A stretch of 64,000 nucleotides of DNA from Qipengyuania pelagi (GCF_009827295.1 NZ_WTYD01000001.1:558001-622000); one strand, 5' to 3'; numbered from the stretch's first letter, positions 39,034-49,939 are shown. Numbers and translations are program-made. Notes: generated from the letters alone by a model not told the origin.

Positions 39034-39669
39034 CTAGGTGCGCTCGCTGTCGCGATCGCGATAGGCGGGCAGGGCCAATTGCCACTGGATCGCAGCCGCG
39101 CGCAGGGCGTATCCCGCCACGCTTGCGCTGATCCAAACCGGAACGCGCGGCAGATCGAGTATCTCCCCGATCACCGCCAGCGCCGCCGACAGGGCCGCCG
39201 CCGTCACGTAGAGTTCGGGCCGCATCAGGATCGACGGGCGGCCCGCGATCACGTCGCGGATGATCCCGCCGACGGTTCCGGTCACCACGCCCATCAGGAC
39301 GGCGGGGATCGGCGGGATGCCGTAGCTGAGCGCCTTCGCCGCACCGAGCACCGCATAGGCGGTCAGGCCCAGCCCGTCCGCGAGATCGAGCAGGCGACCT
39401 TCCCACCACCGCGTCGGCGTGAACCAGGTCAGGAGTGCAGTCGCGAGGCACGCCGCGGCGACCCAGGGGTCCGTGATCCAGAAGACCGGCGCCCCGATCA
39501 GCAGATCGCGCACGGTCCCGCCGCCGACGCCAGTGACGAGCGCGAAGAAGGCCATGGTGACGAAGGTCTGCTTCTCCTTCGCGGCGACCAGCGCGCCTGT
39601 CAGCGCGAAGATCGCGACACCGGCGATATCCAGCCAGTCGAGCAGCGGGGTGAGGACGATCTCGTTCAT
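39034..39669 (-). CDS. TRIC/UPF0126-family membrane channel protein
   Basis: 211 residues, seven hydrophobic helices in two homologous halves, each with a Gly-rich kink: ALVTGVGGGTVRDLLIG and GVVTGTVGGIIRDVIAG. This repeat is the signature of bacterial trimeric intracellular cation (TRIC) channels (YicG/YadS type), which pass K+ and Na+. It ends a minus-strand string; the start is 6 bases after the stop of the PepSY gene, so the two are probably co-transcribed. Confidence 0.9.
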   Translation of the reverse strand: MNEIVLTPLLDWLDIAGVAIFALTGALVAAKEKQTFVTMAFFALVTGVGGGTVRDLLIGAPVFWITDPWVAAACLATALLTWFTPTRWWEGRLLDLADGLGLTAYAVLGAAKALSYGIPPIPAVLMGVVTGTVGGIIRDVIAGRPSILMRPELYVTAAALSAALAVIGEILDLPRVPVWISASVAGYALRAAAIQWQLALPAYRDRDSERT

Positions 39670-39675
39670 GGTGGA

Positions 39676-40386
39676 TCAGCCGCGCGGGACCTTGATCCGC
39701 GCCTTGCGCCGCCTGAACAGCAGCACGCAGCCGACCAGCGATCCGATCAGCGACAAAGCGGCGAAGGCGATGAGGATGGGATGGCTGGTATCCTCCCGCG
39801 CTTCGAGGTCCATAATATGAAGCCCCCACATGACATCGAACAGCCGCCACCAGCGCGTGCGCACCGCCTCGATCCGCGCGGTGTCCGCGCCGACATAGAC
39901 GTGTGTGCCGTCCGCCATCGCGACTTGCCAGACGGGCATGGGGCGGCGGAAATCGAAGGGGACGGCATCGGCTTCGAAGAATTGCGCTGGCGGCGGCGGG
40001 GCCGAAGCCTGCCCGTCGATCGCCGTTCCCGCGACGGCGATGCCCTGCGCCTCGCGCATGGTCAGGCGCGGGAGGGCGCGCCCGGTGCGGGCGTCGTATC
40101 GCTGGACGCTGCCGTCCTCGCGCGTTGCCCAGACCAGCGGGACGCCATCGGGCGAGGCGATCTCGATCCGCTCGATATCGCCGCCGGAAAGGTCGAGTGC
40201 GGCTGGCAGCGCCAGTCCAGCGGGCAGGGACTCATCGACCGCGCTCATATCGGCGCGCAGGTGATCGCCGCGCACCGTCTCGATCGGGCGCGAGACCATG
40301 ACGAGGCCGGTCAGCGTCCACATCACGAGCGGCACGCCCACCAGCCAGCCGAGCCAGATATGCCATTTTGCGAGCCGTCTCATCAT
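39676..40386 (-). CDS. PepSY-type membrane protein
   Basis: 236 residues: N-terminal helix (WHIWLGWLVGVPLVMWTLTGLVMV), a periplasmic part of about 150 residues with a PepSY-like segment (VLVWATREDG, RYDARTGR), then WWRLFDVMWGLHIMDLE and a C-terminal helix plus RRRKARIK. This arrangement is that of PepSY-associated membrane proteins often linked to iron uptake or reductases. The ATG at 40386 follows GGAGG by 6 bases. It is 3 bases after the stop of the upstream polytopic gene. Confidence 0.8.
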   Translation of the reverse strand: MMRRLAKWHIWLGWLVGVPLVMWTLTGLVMVSRPIETVRGDHLRADMSAVDESLPAGLALPAALDLSGGDIERIEIASPDGVPLVWATREDGSVQRYDARTGRALPRLTMREAQGIAVAGTAIDGQASAPPPPAQFFEADAVPFDFRRPMPVWQVAMADGTHVYVGADTARIEAVRTRWWRLFDVMWGLHIMDLEAREDTSHPILIAFAALSLIGSLVGCVLLFRRRKARIKVPRG

Positions 40387-40388
40387 GA

Positions 40389-41228
40389 TTATCCTCCTGC
40401 CGCGTCGCGCGCCGCAAAGCGCGTCAGGCCTGCGAATGCAAGGCCAAACCCGATGAAGGGCGCAGCGCCATATCCGATAAGCGGCGTGGGATAGGCGCCG
40501 AGGAAGGACATCGCAACGAAGCCGGCAAGGGCTGCCGTGCTCGCCAGAGCGGGAAGGCGCGAGGGCGCTTCGAGCGTCAGGAGGATGAAGGCGCTCCACG
40601 CCAGGGTCGCCCCCAACAGGATCGCTGCGATCGGCTGGGTCGCCCAGAGCTGGGGCAGCACGTCTTCCACGAAAGGCTGAGGGGGCGGACCGTCGCTGCG
40701 CAGGGCAAAAGCCACGGCGATTATTCCGAGCACTGCTGTCAACGCCATCGCAGGGCTCCGCGACAGAACGGTCAAGGTAGCGGCGGTGAATGCCAAGGCG
40801 AGCGCGGTCGCCGCATCGGGCTGGATTGCGGCGCAGGTCATGGCAGCCACCAGTAGTGCGGCGCCCCAGCGGACATCGGCATCGGTAGCGGCACAAACCA
40901 CCAGGAGAGGCACGGCGACCATTCCCGAATGCAGCGCCAGCGGCCCGAGGGGCAACCAGCGGGCAACCCCGTCCACGTCCTGTCCGGTCAGCAGGGGAAG
41001 GGCCAGGAGAGCCACGAGAGCCGCGCTGACCACCCGCCGCGCGCCTGGTCCGCACCGTACTCCCTCGCTAAGGATCGTACCCAGAGCGAGCGCCAGCGCG
41101 ACGAGATTGGTCGCTGCGAAAGTGAGCGGCGCACCGGCGCGGATCAGGAAGATCGCTCCGCCAAGGCCCGGCACCCATAGCGCCGAGCAGAGGCGGAACC
41201 GCTGCGACATCCCGTAACGGCGCATCAT
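40389..41228 (-). CDS. Polytopic membrane protein of unknown function
   Basis: About 279 residues, nearly all hydrophobic, eight to nine predicted helices. A segment LPLGPLALHSGMVAVPLLVV followed by AAIQPDAATALALAF recalls the membrane core of FtsW/RodA (QPDxGTA), but the protein is too short and lacks other SEDS motifs, so I do not assign it. The start is at 41228 or the ATG at 41210; only 7 bases separate the first from the lpdA stop. It seems to be co-transcribed with lpdA and the PepSY gene. Confidence 0.65.
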   Translation of the reverse strand: MMRRYGMSQRFRLCSALWVPGLGGAIFLIRAGAPLTFAATNLVALALALGTILSEGVRCGPGARRVVSAALVALLALPLLTGQDVDGVARWLPLGPLALHSGMVAVPLLVVCAATDADVRWGAALLVAAMTCAAIQPDAATALALAFTAATLTVLSRSPAMALTAVLGIIAVAFALRSDGPPPQPFVEDVLPQLWATQPIAAILLGATLAWSAFILLTLEAPSRLPALASTAALAGFVAMSFLGAYPTPLIGYGAAPFIGFGLAFAGLTRFAARDAAGG

Positions 41229-41235
41229 GCGCCGA

Positions 41236-42654
41236 TCAGATGTGGATTGGCTTGCCCTGAACCGCCATCGCCGCTTCCTTGATCGCTTCCGAATGCGTCG
41301 GGTGAGCGTGGCAGGTATAGGCGATGTCTTCGCTGGTGGCGCCGAATTCCATCGCCTGCGCGGCCTGAGCGATCATCGTGCCAGCGACGTTGGCGATCGC
41401 CCAGACGCCCAGCACGCGGTCAGTTTCCGCATCGGCGATGACCTTCACGAAACCGTCGGGCTCGTGATTGGTCTTGGCGCGGCTGTTGGCCATCATCGGG
41501 AACTTGCCGACTTTGACCTTGGCCTTGTCGCCGCCCGCTTTCTCGATCGCTTCTTCCTGGGTCAGGCCGACACCTGCGAACTCCGGCAAGGTGTAAACGA
41601 CGCCGGGAATGATGTCGTGATTGACGATGCCGGTCTGGCCCGCGATGTTTTCAGCGCACGCAATGCCTTCATCCTCGGCCTTGTGGGCGAGCATGGGGCC
41701 GGGCGCGACGTCGCCGATCGCCCAGACGCCGTCGACCGAGGTGCGGAAATCGTTATCGACCTCGATCTGGCCGCGCTTGTTGGGCTCGAGGCCGATATTT
41801 TCGAGGCCGAGGCCTTCGGTGTTGGGGCGCCGCCCGATCGATACGAGGACGCAATCCGCCTCCAGCGTCTCGCTGTCCCCGCCCGCAGCAGGCTCCAGCG
41901 TCAGCACGGCCTTGTCGCCCTTGATCTCGACCCCGGTGACCTTGGTCGAGAGCCGCAGTTCCATGCCCTGCTTCTTGAAGATCTTGCCCGCTTCCTTGCG
42001 GACTTCGCCGTCCATGCCGGGGAGCAGCTGGTCGAGGAATTCCACGACCACGACTTCCGCGCCCAGGCGGTTCCAGACCGAACCCATCTCGAGCCCGATC
42101 ACCCCGCCGCCGATGACGACCATCTTCTCAGGGACCTTCTGAAGCTCCAGCGCGCCCGTACTGTCGACCACGACGCCCTTGGCGTTGTCGATCTCCACGC
42201 CGGGGAGAGGCGTGACCGAGGAGCCGGTGGCGATGATCACGTCCTTTGCCGTGACGGTTTCGTCGCCCACCTTGACGGTATGCGCGTCCTGGAAGGTGGC
42301 GCGGCCTTTCTTCCAGTCGACCTTGTTCTTCTTGAACAGGAATTCGATCCCGCCGGTCAGGCCCTTGACCGCGTCGCGGCGCTGGCCGTGCATCTTTTCG
42401 AGGTCGAGCTTCGGCGAAACCTCGATACCCATATCGGCCATCGCGCCATTCGCGGCGGCATCGTAGAACTCGCTCGCGTGCAGCATCGCCTTCGAGGGGA
42501 TGCAGCCGACATTGAGGCAGGTGCCGCCCAGCGTCTCTCGGCTTTCCGCGCACGCGGTCTTGAGGCCCAATTGCGCGGCGCGGATCGCGGCGACGTAACC
42601 GCCCGGGCCCGCTCCGATGACGAGGACGTCGTAATCGTATTGGGTATCGCTCAT
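41236..42654 (-). CDS. lpdA: Dihydrolipoamide dehydrogenase (E3)
   Basis: 472 residues. FAD motif VIGAGPGGYVAAIRAAQLG; redox disulfide C46/C51 in GGTCLNVGCIPSK; NAD motif VVIGGGVIGLEMG; the catalytic His-Glu pair in CHAHPTHSEAIKE. Reoxidises dihydrolipoyl groups of 2-oxoglutarate dehydrogenase (and probably other complexes). It lies in the odhAB transcript, separated from odhB by a small lipoprotein gene whose stop it overlaps by one base. Confidence 0.97.
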   Translation of the reverse strand: MSDTQYDYDVLVIGAGPGGYVAAIRAAQLGLKTACAESRETLGGTCLNVGCIPSKAMLHASEFYDAAANGAMADMGIEVSPKLDLEKMHGQRRDAVKGLTGGIEFLFKKNKVDWKKGRATFQDAHTVKVGDETVTAKDVIIATGSSVTPLPGVEIDNAKGVVVDSTGALELQKVPEKMVVIGGGVIGLEMGSVWNRLGAEVVVVEFLDQLLPGMDGEVRKEAGKIFKKQGMELRLSTKVTGVEIKGDKAVLTLEPAAGGDSETLEADCVLVSIGRRPNTEGLGLENIGLEPNKRGQIEVDNDFRTSVDGVWAIGDVAPGPMLAHKAEDEGIACAENIAGQTGIVNHDIIPGVVYTLPEFAGVGLTQEEAIEKAGGDKAKVKVGKFPMMANSRAKTNHEPDGFVKVIADAETDRVLGVWAIANVAGTMIAQAAQAMEFGATSEDIAYTCHAHPTHSEAIKEAAMAVQGKPIHI

Positions 42655-43004
42655 CAGATGTCTGCCTCGTTAGTCGTGGTGGCGCCGATACCGAGTGCCT
42701 CGTCGGCGCATTGCGTCATGATGGTTTCGAGCGCGCTGGTATCGCCCTGGGCGAGATCGACCACGCTCAATTCGGATTGGGCCCGACGGCTGGCGCAATC
42801 GCAGATCTGTTCGCTGACCGCGGTGTAATCGCCCGCGCCCATGCCCTCGACCTGCTCGACACAGCGCGCCTTCAATTGCGCGGTCAGGCCACCGCTGCCT
42901 TCCGTCCCGGATTCGCCCGCGCCGACGCCCGCTTGGCCACACGCGGCCAAAGCGAAGGGCAGGGCAAGGAGGCCGAGCCTGGTAAGAAAGCGATTGCCGG
43001 CCAT
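42654..43004 (-). CDS. Small cysteine-bearing lipoprotein between odhB and lpdA
   Basis: 116 residues. Signal and lipobox are clear: MAGNRFLTRLGLLALPFALAAC, with the lipid-bearing Cys about residue 22. The mature part starts with a Gly/Glu/Ser linker and then has a helical domain with four cysteines (one in ARCVEQVEG, two in CDC, one in TQCADEAL). The start may be the ATG at 43004 or a GTG at 43013 that overlaps the odhB stop. Its stop touches the lpdA ATG, so it is embedded in the operon. I do not recognise the family; a link to the enzymes, which are cytoplasmic, is not obvious. Confidence 0.8.
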   Translation of the reverse strand: MAGNRFLTRLGLLALPFALAACGQAGVGAGESGTEGSGGLTAQLKARCVEQVEGMGAGDYTAVSEQICDCASRRAQSELSVVDLAQGDTSALETIMTQCADEALGIGATTTNEADI

Positions 43005-43009
43005 GGGGA

Positions 43010-44269
43010 TCACAGGTCGATCAGCATCCGGGTCGGATCCTCGATCGCTTCCTTGATGATCTTGAGCGCGGTAACGGCCTCGCGCCCGTCGATCAGGCGG
43101 TGGTCGTAGCTCAGGGCCAGATACATCATTGGGCGGATCACGATCTCGCCGTTCACGACGACCGGGCGGTCCTCGATGCGGTGCAGGCCAAGCACGGCGC
43201 TCTGCGGCGGGTTGATGATCGGCGTCGACATAAGCGATCCGAACACGCCGCCATTCGAAATGGTGAAGGTGCCGCCCTTCATGTCGTCCATCGTCAGCGT
43301 GCCGTCACGCGCGCGCTTGCCGAAATCGGCGATATCCTTCTCGATCCGCGCGAAGCCCTTGTCCTGCGCATCGCGGATGACGGGGACGACGAGGCCGTTG
43401 GGCGCGCTGACTGCGACCGAGATATCGACATACTCGTGATAGACGATCTCGTCGCCCTCGATATAGGCGTTGGCGGCGGGCACGTCCTTCAGCGCCAGGC
43501 ACGCGGCCTTGGCGAAGAAGCCCATGAAGCCCAATTTGATGTCGTGCTTCTTGGCGAAGAGGTCCTTGTATTTCTCGCGCGCTTCGATGACCGCGCTCAT
43601 GTCGCAATCGTTGAAGGTGGTGAGCAGCGCGGCATTGTCCTGCGCGCCCTTGAGCCGCTTCGCGATCGTCTGGCGCATCCGGGTCATCTTGACCCGTTCT
43701 TCCTTGCGCTCGCCCGAAGCAGGCGCCGAAGAGGTCGCTGCCTGCGCGGGCGCGGCGTCTGCAACCGTGTCCGACCCGCTCTTCTTCGCCTTCGCGGCGG
43801 CTTCGACGTCTTCCTTGGTCAGGCGGCCATCACGGCCTGTGCCCTTGATCGTCGACGGATCGAGGCCGTGTTCCAGCACTGCGCGGCGCACCGCCGGGTT
43901 CAGCGCCTTGACCGCATCCGAAGGCGCGTCCTTCGCCTGCGTCTTCGGCGTGTCACCGGCGCGTTCCTGCTTGCCTTCCTCGCGCTCTTCCTTCGCGCGG
44001 CCCGCTTCCTCGCCTTTGGCGGCGGGCGTGCCGCCTTCCTCGATGATCGCGATGACCGCGCCGACTTCGACCGTCTCGCCGACTTCGGCCTTCAACTCGC
44101 CCATCACGCCCGCGACGGGGGAGGGGACCTCGACCGCGACCTTGTCGGTCTCGAGGCTGGCGATGGGTTCATCGACCGCGACGGCATCGCCGGGCTTCTT
44201 CAGCCATTCGCCGATCGTGCCTTCGGTGACCGATTCACCCAGGGTGGGAACTGTGATTTCCTTGGACAT
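43010..44269 (-). CDS. odhB: 2-oxoglutarate dehydrogenase E2 (dihydrolipoyl succinyltransferase)
   Basis: 419 residues. One lipoyl domain with Lys43 in ETDKVAVEV; a long charged linker ([18 protein letters not shown]); a subunit-binding domain [20 protein letters not shown] with [11 protein letters not shown]; then the catalytic domain with the active HxxxDG in [13 protein letters not shown]. Transfers succinyl from lipoyl to CoA. Eleven bases after odhA. Confidence 0.97.
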   Translation of the reverse strand: MSKEITVPTLGESVTEGTIGEWLKKPGDAVAVDEPIASLETDKVAVEVPSPVAGVMGELKAEVGETVEVGAVIAIIEEGGTPAAKGEEAGRAKEEREEGKQERAGDTPKTQAKDAPSDAVKALNPAVRRAVLEHGLDPSTIKGTGRDGRLTKEDVEAAAKAKKSGSDTVADAAPAQAATSSAPASGERKEERVKMTRMRQTIAKRLKGAQDNAALLTTFNDCDMSAVIEAREKYKDLFAKKHDIKLGFMGFFAKAACLALKDVPAANAYIEGDEIVYHEYVDISVAVSAPNGLVVPVIRDAQDKGFARIEKDIADFGKRARDGTLTMDDMKGGTFTISNGGVFGSLMSTPIINPPQSAVLGLHRIEDRPVVVNGEIVIRPMMYLALSYDHRLIDGREAVTALKIIKEAIEDPTRMLIDL

Positions 44270-44281
44270 GCGTGTCGGTCC

Positions 44282-47134
44282 TCAGGCCTTGTTGGAAGAA
44301 GTGTCTTGGGATTTGTCGCGCAGAGATGCGCCGCCATCGTTCAGGCCCAGCGCCATCGAGACGAGGCAGCGCTGCTGCTCCTCGTGCCGTTTCGCAAGGC
44401 CCGTGGCGGGCGAGGCGGCGACTTCGCGCCCGGCATAGATCGGGCGTTTGCCCTGATGGCCCGACGCGGTCAGCGCATCCTCGATCAGGCGATCGACGAA
44501 GAACCAGGCGCCGTTGTTCTTGGGCTCTTCCTGGCACCAGATCACCTCTTCGAGGTTGGGCATCCGGCCCAGGCGGAGCGCCAGCGGCTCGCCGGGGAAG
44601 GGGTAGAGCTGCTCGATACGGACGATCGAGACGTCTTCGAGGCCCTCCTCGTCGCGCTTCTGCATCAGGTCGTATGCGACCTTGCCCGAGCACAGGACAA
44701 GGCGCTTGACCTTCTCGTCCGCGATTTCGGTCATGTCGGACTTGATCCGCATGAAATGCGTGTCGCCGGTGAACTCGCGCGCTTCGCTCTTGGCGAGCGG
44801 ATGGCGCAGCAGGCTCTTGGGCGTCATGATGACGAGCGGCTTGCGGAACGAACGCAGCATCTGGCGGCGCAGTACGTGGAAGTAATTCGCCGGGCTGGTG
44901 ATGTTGCAGACCTGGATATTGTCGTTCGCGCACAGCTGGAGGAAGCGTTCGAGACGCGCGGAGCTGTGTTCCGGCCCCTGGCCTTCATACCCGTGCGGCA
45001 GAAGCATCACGAGCCCGTTGGCGCGCAGCCACTTGACCTCGCCGCTGGCGATGAACTGATCGATCATGATCTGCGCGCCATTGGCGAAATCGCCGAACTG
45101 CGCTTCCCACATCGTCAGCGTCTTGGGGTCGGCCATGGCAAAGCCGTATTCGAAGCCGAGCACGCCATATTCGGACAGGATGCTGTCATAGACCTCGAAC
45201 TTGCCGTGCGGCAGCGTGGCGAGGGGGACGTATTTGTGCTCGTCCTCCTGATCGACCCAGATGGCGTGGCGCTGGCTGAACGTCCCGCGCCCGGAATCCT
45301 GGCCGGACAGGCGCACACCGTATCCTTCGGTGACGAGACTACCGAAAGCGAGCGCCTCGGCGGTGGCCCAATCGAAGCCTTCGCCGCTGGAGAACATCTC
45401 CTCCTTGGCCTTGAGGACGCGGCCCAGGGTCTTGTGGATGGTCAGATCGTCGGGGACCGTGGTCAGCGTGCGGCCGAGACTGTCGAACAGCTTCTTCTCG
45501 ATCGCGGTGTCGACATTGCGGCGCGCGGTTTCTGGATCGGCCGGCTTGTTCAGGCCCGCCCAGCGTCCGCCGAACCAGTCGGCCTCGTTGGGTTCGTAAT
45601 CCTTGGCGGCGGCGAAATCCTCTTCCAGCCGATCGTTGAATTCGCCGCGCAGCTGGTCGGCATAGCCTTCGTCGATCACGCCTTCGTCCCTGAGGCGCGC
45701 GCTGTAGAGCTCGCTGACCTTGGGATGTCGGCGGATTTCCTTGTACATCAGCGGCTGGGTGAAGCTCGGCTCGTCGCCCTCGTTATGGCCGAAGCGGCGA
45801 TAGCACCACATATCGATCACGATGTCGCGCCCGAAAGTGTGGCGGTATTCGATCGCCAGCTTGCAGGCGAAGGTAACCGCTTCGGGATCGTCGCCATTGA
45901 CGTGCAGGATCGGCGCCTGGACGCCCTTTGCGACATCCGAGGGATAAGGGCTCGACCGCGCGAATTGGGGCGAGGTGGTGAAGCCGATCTGGTTGTTGAT
46001 GATGAAGTGAATGCAGCCGCCGGTGTTGTAGCCGCGCACGCCCGACAGGCCGAAACACTCCCACACGATGCCCTGGCCCGCAAAGGCGGCATCGCCGTGG
46101 ATCAGTACGGGAAGGACCTGTTCGTGCTTCTTCAGATCGTCGCGGATCGCCTGTTGGGCGCGCGCCTTGCCGAGCACGACCGGATTGACCGCTTCGAGAT
46201 GCGAGGGGTTGGGGACCAGCGACATATGCACCGAAATCCCGTCGAATTCGCGGTCGGTGCTGGTGCCGAGATGGTATTTGACGTCGCCCGAACCGCCGAC
46301 ATCGTCGGGATTGGCGCTGCCGCCCGAAAATTCGTGGAAGATGACCCTGTAGGGCTTGGCCATCACATTCGCGAGCACGTTCAAGCGGCCGCGATGGGCC
46401 ATGCCGTAGATGATCTCGCGCGTGCCCGACTGGCCGCCATATTTGATGACCGCTTCCAAAGCCGGGATCATCGATTCCCCGCCATCGAGGCCGAAGCGCT
46501 TGGTCCCGACATATTTCTTGGCGAGGAACTTCTCGAACTCCTCGCCCCGGATCACGGCGGCGAGGATGGCGCGCTTGCCTTCGTCGGTGAACTGGATCGT
46601 CTCGCCGGGGGATTCGATGCGGTCCTGAAGGAAGCGGCGCTCCTCCACATCGGCGATGTGCATGTATTCGAGGCCGACATCGCCGCAATAGACTTCGCGC
46701 AGCCGGTCGTAGAGATCGCCCACGGTGACCCAGCCAAAGCCGAGCACGCCGCCGACGAAGACTTCCAGATCTTCCTGGCCTTCGAATCCGTGCCAGGCGA
46801 GCTTGAGATCCTCGGGAAGTTCGCGATGCGAGAGGCACAGCGGATCGAGATTGGCGGCAAGATGCCCGCGCACACGGAAGCTGCGCACCAGCATCATCGC
46901 ACGGTTGGAATCGTCGGACGCCTTTTCGAGCGCCTTGTCGTCCACCGGCTTGCCCGCCGATTTCGCGGCCTGCTCGACCACCAGCTTCATCTGCGTCGGG
47001 TCGAGCGCCTGGACCAGATCCGCGCCGCTATCGGCGACTTCGGCCAGCCAGTTCGGATTGGCCCAGCTCGGGCCCGGCTGCGGCCCGTCCTGATCGCTCA
47101 GTTCGGGGATGAAGGACTGGTTCTCGTTACCCAT
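44282..47134 (-). CDS. odhA: 2-oxoglutarate dehydrogenase E1
   Basis: 950 residues, thiamine diphosphate enzyme. N-terminal E2-contact segment, then IIYGMAHRGRLNVLANV, HLGTSTDREF, VLIHGDAAFAGQGIVWE (ThDP/Mg region) and RRFGHNEGDEPSFTQP; the C-terminal half has the pyrimidine-binding domain (LLPHGYEGQGPEHSSARLE). Decarboxylates 2-oxoglutarate and loads lipoyl-E2. Second large gene of the mdh-sucD-odhAB string; the 76-bp gap to sucD contains GC-rich inverted repeats (for example GTCGGC/GCCGAC). Confidence 0.97.
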   Translation of the reverse strand: MGNENQSFIPELSDQDGPQPGPSWANPNWLAEVADSGADLVQALDPTQMKLVVEQAAKSAGKPVDDKALEKASDDSNRAMMLVRSFRVRGHLAANLDPLCLSHRELPEDLKLAWHGFEGQEDLEVFVGGVLGFGWVTVGDLYDRLREVYCGDVGLEYMHIADVEERRFLQDRIESPGETIQFTDEGKRAILAAVIRGEEFEKFLAKKYVGTKRFGLDGGESMIPALEAVIKYGGQSGTREIIYGMAHRGRLNVLANVMAKPYRVIFHEFSGGSANPDDVGGSGDVKYHLGTSTDREFDGISVHMSLVPNPSHLEAVNPVVLGKARAQQAIRDDLKKHEQVLPVLIHGDAAFAGQGIVWECFGLSGVRGYNTGGCIHFIINNQIGFTTSPQFARSSPYPSDVAKGVQAPILHVNGDDPEAVTFACKLAIEYRHTFGRDIVIDMWCYRRFGHNEGDEPSFTQPLMYKEIRRHPKVSELYSARLRDEGVIDEGYADQLRGEFNDRLEEDFAAAKDYEPNEADWFGGRWAGLNKPADPETARRNVDTAIEKKLFDSLGRTLTTVPDDLTIHKTLGRVLKAKEEMFSSGEGFDWATAEALAFGSLVTEGYGVRLSGQDSGRGTFSQRHAIWVDQEDEHKYVPLATLPHGKFEVYDSILSEYGVLGFEYGFAMADPKTLTMWEAQFGDFANGAQIMIDQFIASGEVKWLRANGLVMLLPHGYEGQGPEHSSARLERFLQLCANDNIQVCNITSPANYFHVLRRQMLRSFRKPLVIMTPKSLLRHPLAKSEAREFTGDTHFMRIKSDMTEIADEKVKRLVLCSGKVAYDLMQKRDEEGLEDVSIVRIEQLYPFPGEPLALRLGRMPNLEEVIWCQEEPKNNGAWFFVDRLIEDALTASGHQGKRPIYAGREVAASPATGLAKRHEEQQRCLVSMALGLNDGGASLRDKSQDTSSNKA

Positions 47135-47210
47135 TGTGATCTCCTGCGCCCCCGGGAGAGTCGGCGCGAGAGCCGACGCGGCTTGCGCCGGCTCTGTCAG
47201 CCGCGCTGGC

Positions 47211-48101
47211 TTATGCCAGCTCCTTCAGCATCGCATCGAGCGTGGTGCCAAGCTCGCTGGGCGAGGGGCTGACGCGGATGCCCGCATCTTCCATCGCCGC
47301 GATCTTGTCGTCCGCGCCGCCCTGGCCGCCCGAAACGATCGCGCCCGCATGGCCCATGCGGCGGCCCGGAGGCGCCGTGCGGCCCGCGATGAAGCCGACC
47401 ATCGGCTTGTAACGGCCCTTGGCGCGCTGTTCCTTGATGAAGGCAGCCGCCTCTTCTTCCGCGCTGCCGCCGATCTCGCCGATCATGATGATCGACTTGG
47501 TGTCGTCGTCGTCGAGGAAGAGGTCGAGCACGTCGATGAAGTTCGTGCCGTTGACCGGATCGCCGCCGATGCCGACAGCCGTGGTCTGGCCGAGGCCGAC
47601 CATGGTGGTCTGGTGGACGGCTTCGTAGGTCAGCGTACCCGAACGCGAGACCACGCCGACCGAACCCTTCTGGAAGATCGAACCCGGCATGATGCCGATC
47701 TTGCATTCGCCGGGCGTGAGGACGCCGGGGCAGTTCGGACCGATCAGGCGCGACTTGGAGCCCGTGAGCGCGGCCTTGACCTTCACCATGTCGAGAACCG
47801 GAATACCCTCGGTAATGGCTACGATCAGTTCGATTTCCGCATCGATCGCTTCGAGGATCGCGTCGGCGGCGAATGGCGGCGGCACGTAGATGCACGAAGC
47901 GGTCGCGCCGGTTTCGGCCTTGGCTTCCTTGACGGTATCGAATTGCGGCAGGCCGATATGGTCGGTGCCGCCCTTACCCGGCGTCACGCCCGCAACCATC
48001 TGCGTCCCGTAATCGAGCGCCTGCTGCGTGTGGAAAGTGCCGGTGTTGCCGGTCATCCCTTGCGTGATGACCTTGGTGTTCTTGTCTACGAGGATGCTCA
48101 T
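47211..48101 (-). CDS. sucD: Succinyl-CoA ligase subunit alpha
   Basis: 296 residues. CoA-binding Rossmann start ([18 protein letters not shown]), [16 protein letters not shown], and the phosphorylated His251 in [14 protein letters not shown]. Makes GTP/ATP while converting succinyl-CoA to succinate. The beta-subunit gene sucC is not adjacent; it must be elsewhere. The upstream gap to mdh holds three hairpins (48115-48194). Confidence 0.97.
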   Translation of the reverse strand: MSILVDKNTKVITQGMTGNTGTFHTQQALDYGTQMVAGVTPGKGGTDHIGLPQFDTVKEAKAETGATASCIYVPPPFAADAILEAIDAEIELIVAITEGIPVLDMVKVKAALTGSKSRLIGPNCPGVLTPGECKIGIMPGSIFQKGSVGVVSRSGTLTYEAVHQTTMVGLGQTTAVGIGGDPVNGTNFIDVLDLFLDDDDTKSIIMIGEIGGSAEEEAAAFIKEQRAKGRYKPMVGFIAGRTAPPGRRMGHAGAIVSGGQGGADDKIAAMEDAGIRVSPSPSELGTTLDAMLKELA

Positions 48102-48114
48102 CCGATTGTCCTTT

Positions 48115-48194
48115 CGTCATCCCAGCGAAAGCTGGGATCGCTATCAGCAATGCCGCACCTCGCGGCACAAGACTCCAGCTGCGCCGGAGTGACG
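48115..48194. repeat. Composite palindromic repeat between mdh and sucD
   Basis: Outer ends CGTCA and TGACG are inverted. Inside: CCCAGC-GAAA-GCTGGG (48121-48136), TGCCGC-ACCTC-GCGGCA and ACTCC...GGAGT. The layout matches the element at 11625-11728 with a different core. It would be in the mdh-sucD mRNA. Confidence 0.75.
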
Positions 48195-48210
48195 ATATTT
48201 CGTTCAGGGC

Positions 48211-49477
<1,267 letters not shown>

Positions 49478-49807
49478 TTAAGGGGTGGTGCGCGCCTCGA
49501 ATCTCTCGCAGAGGCCGTTCGCCAGCCTGCGATCGAGCATCCTGCACACGCCCAGCCACCAGTCGCAATTCGCCCGCTCGCCTGCCAGGAATGCGCGTTC
49601 GGCCCGGTCATGCGCTTCCTGCGCCGCGCGCAGCCCATGCTGCGTGAGGCATTTCAGCGCTGCGGCCAGCAGCATATCCGACTGCGCATCGGGCTCGGGA
49701 AGGGCCGATCCGTTGTCATTATGCGCGCGCCGGTGGAAACCATCCGCGCCGATGCGGACCATGAGGGTTCGCGAAGTGACGATCGGGGCGGCGATGGAAT
49801 ACGGCAT
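49478..49807 (-). CDS. Small conserved protein, unknown
   Basis: 109 residues from the ATG at 49807 (MPYSIAAPIVTSRTLMV). The C-terminal half is a helical domain: LLAAALKCLTQHGLRAAQEAHDRAERAFLAG then CDWWLGVCRMLDRRLAN. I recall related small cytosolic proteins in Erythrobacteraceae without a function. No signal peptide or membrane segment. A longer frame to 49915 is open but its extra N-terminus is Arg-rich and poor. Confidence 0.6.
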   Translation of the reverse strand: MPYSIAAPIVTSRTLMVRIGADGFHRRAHNDNGSALPEPDAQSDMLLAAALKCLTQHGLRAAQEAHDRAERAFLAGERANCDWWLGVCRMLDRRLANGLCERFEARTTP

Positions 49808-49939
49808 TTGGATAGGCGACCTCGCTCTGTGGCGAGGTCTCTGTAAGGGGCGGGTCGCTAACCTTCTGTTCCGCGGCAAGGTTTCCAGTGCGTAAAGGTC
49901 TCGGGCCGCTCCCAATTCGCGCCTCTGACCTGCTCCCGG

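Noticed and set aside
40389..41228. Assignment of the polytopic protein as FtsW/RodA
   Set aside because: Only a QPDxATA-like segment is shared; length is about 100 residues short and other conserved SEDS residues are not visible.
43100..47272. A 1390-residue open frame on the plus strand across odhA and odhB
   Set aside because: It is antisense to two clear enzymes, rich in Arg/His/Asp as expected from codon shadows of GC-rich genes, and has no domain or ribosome site.
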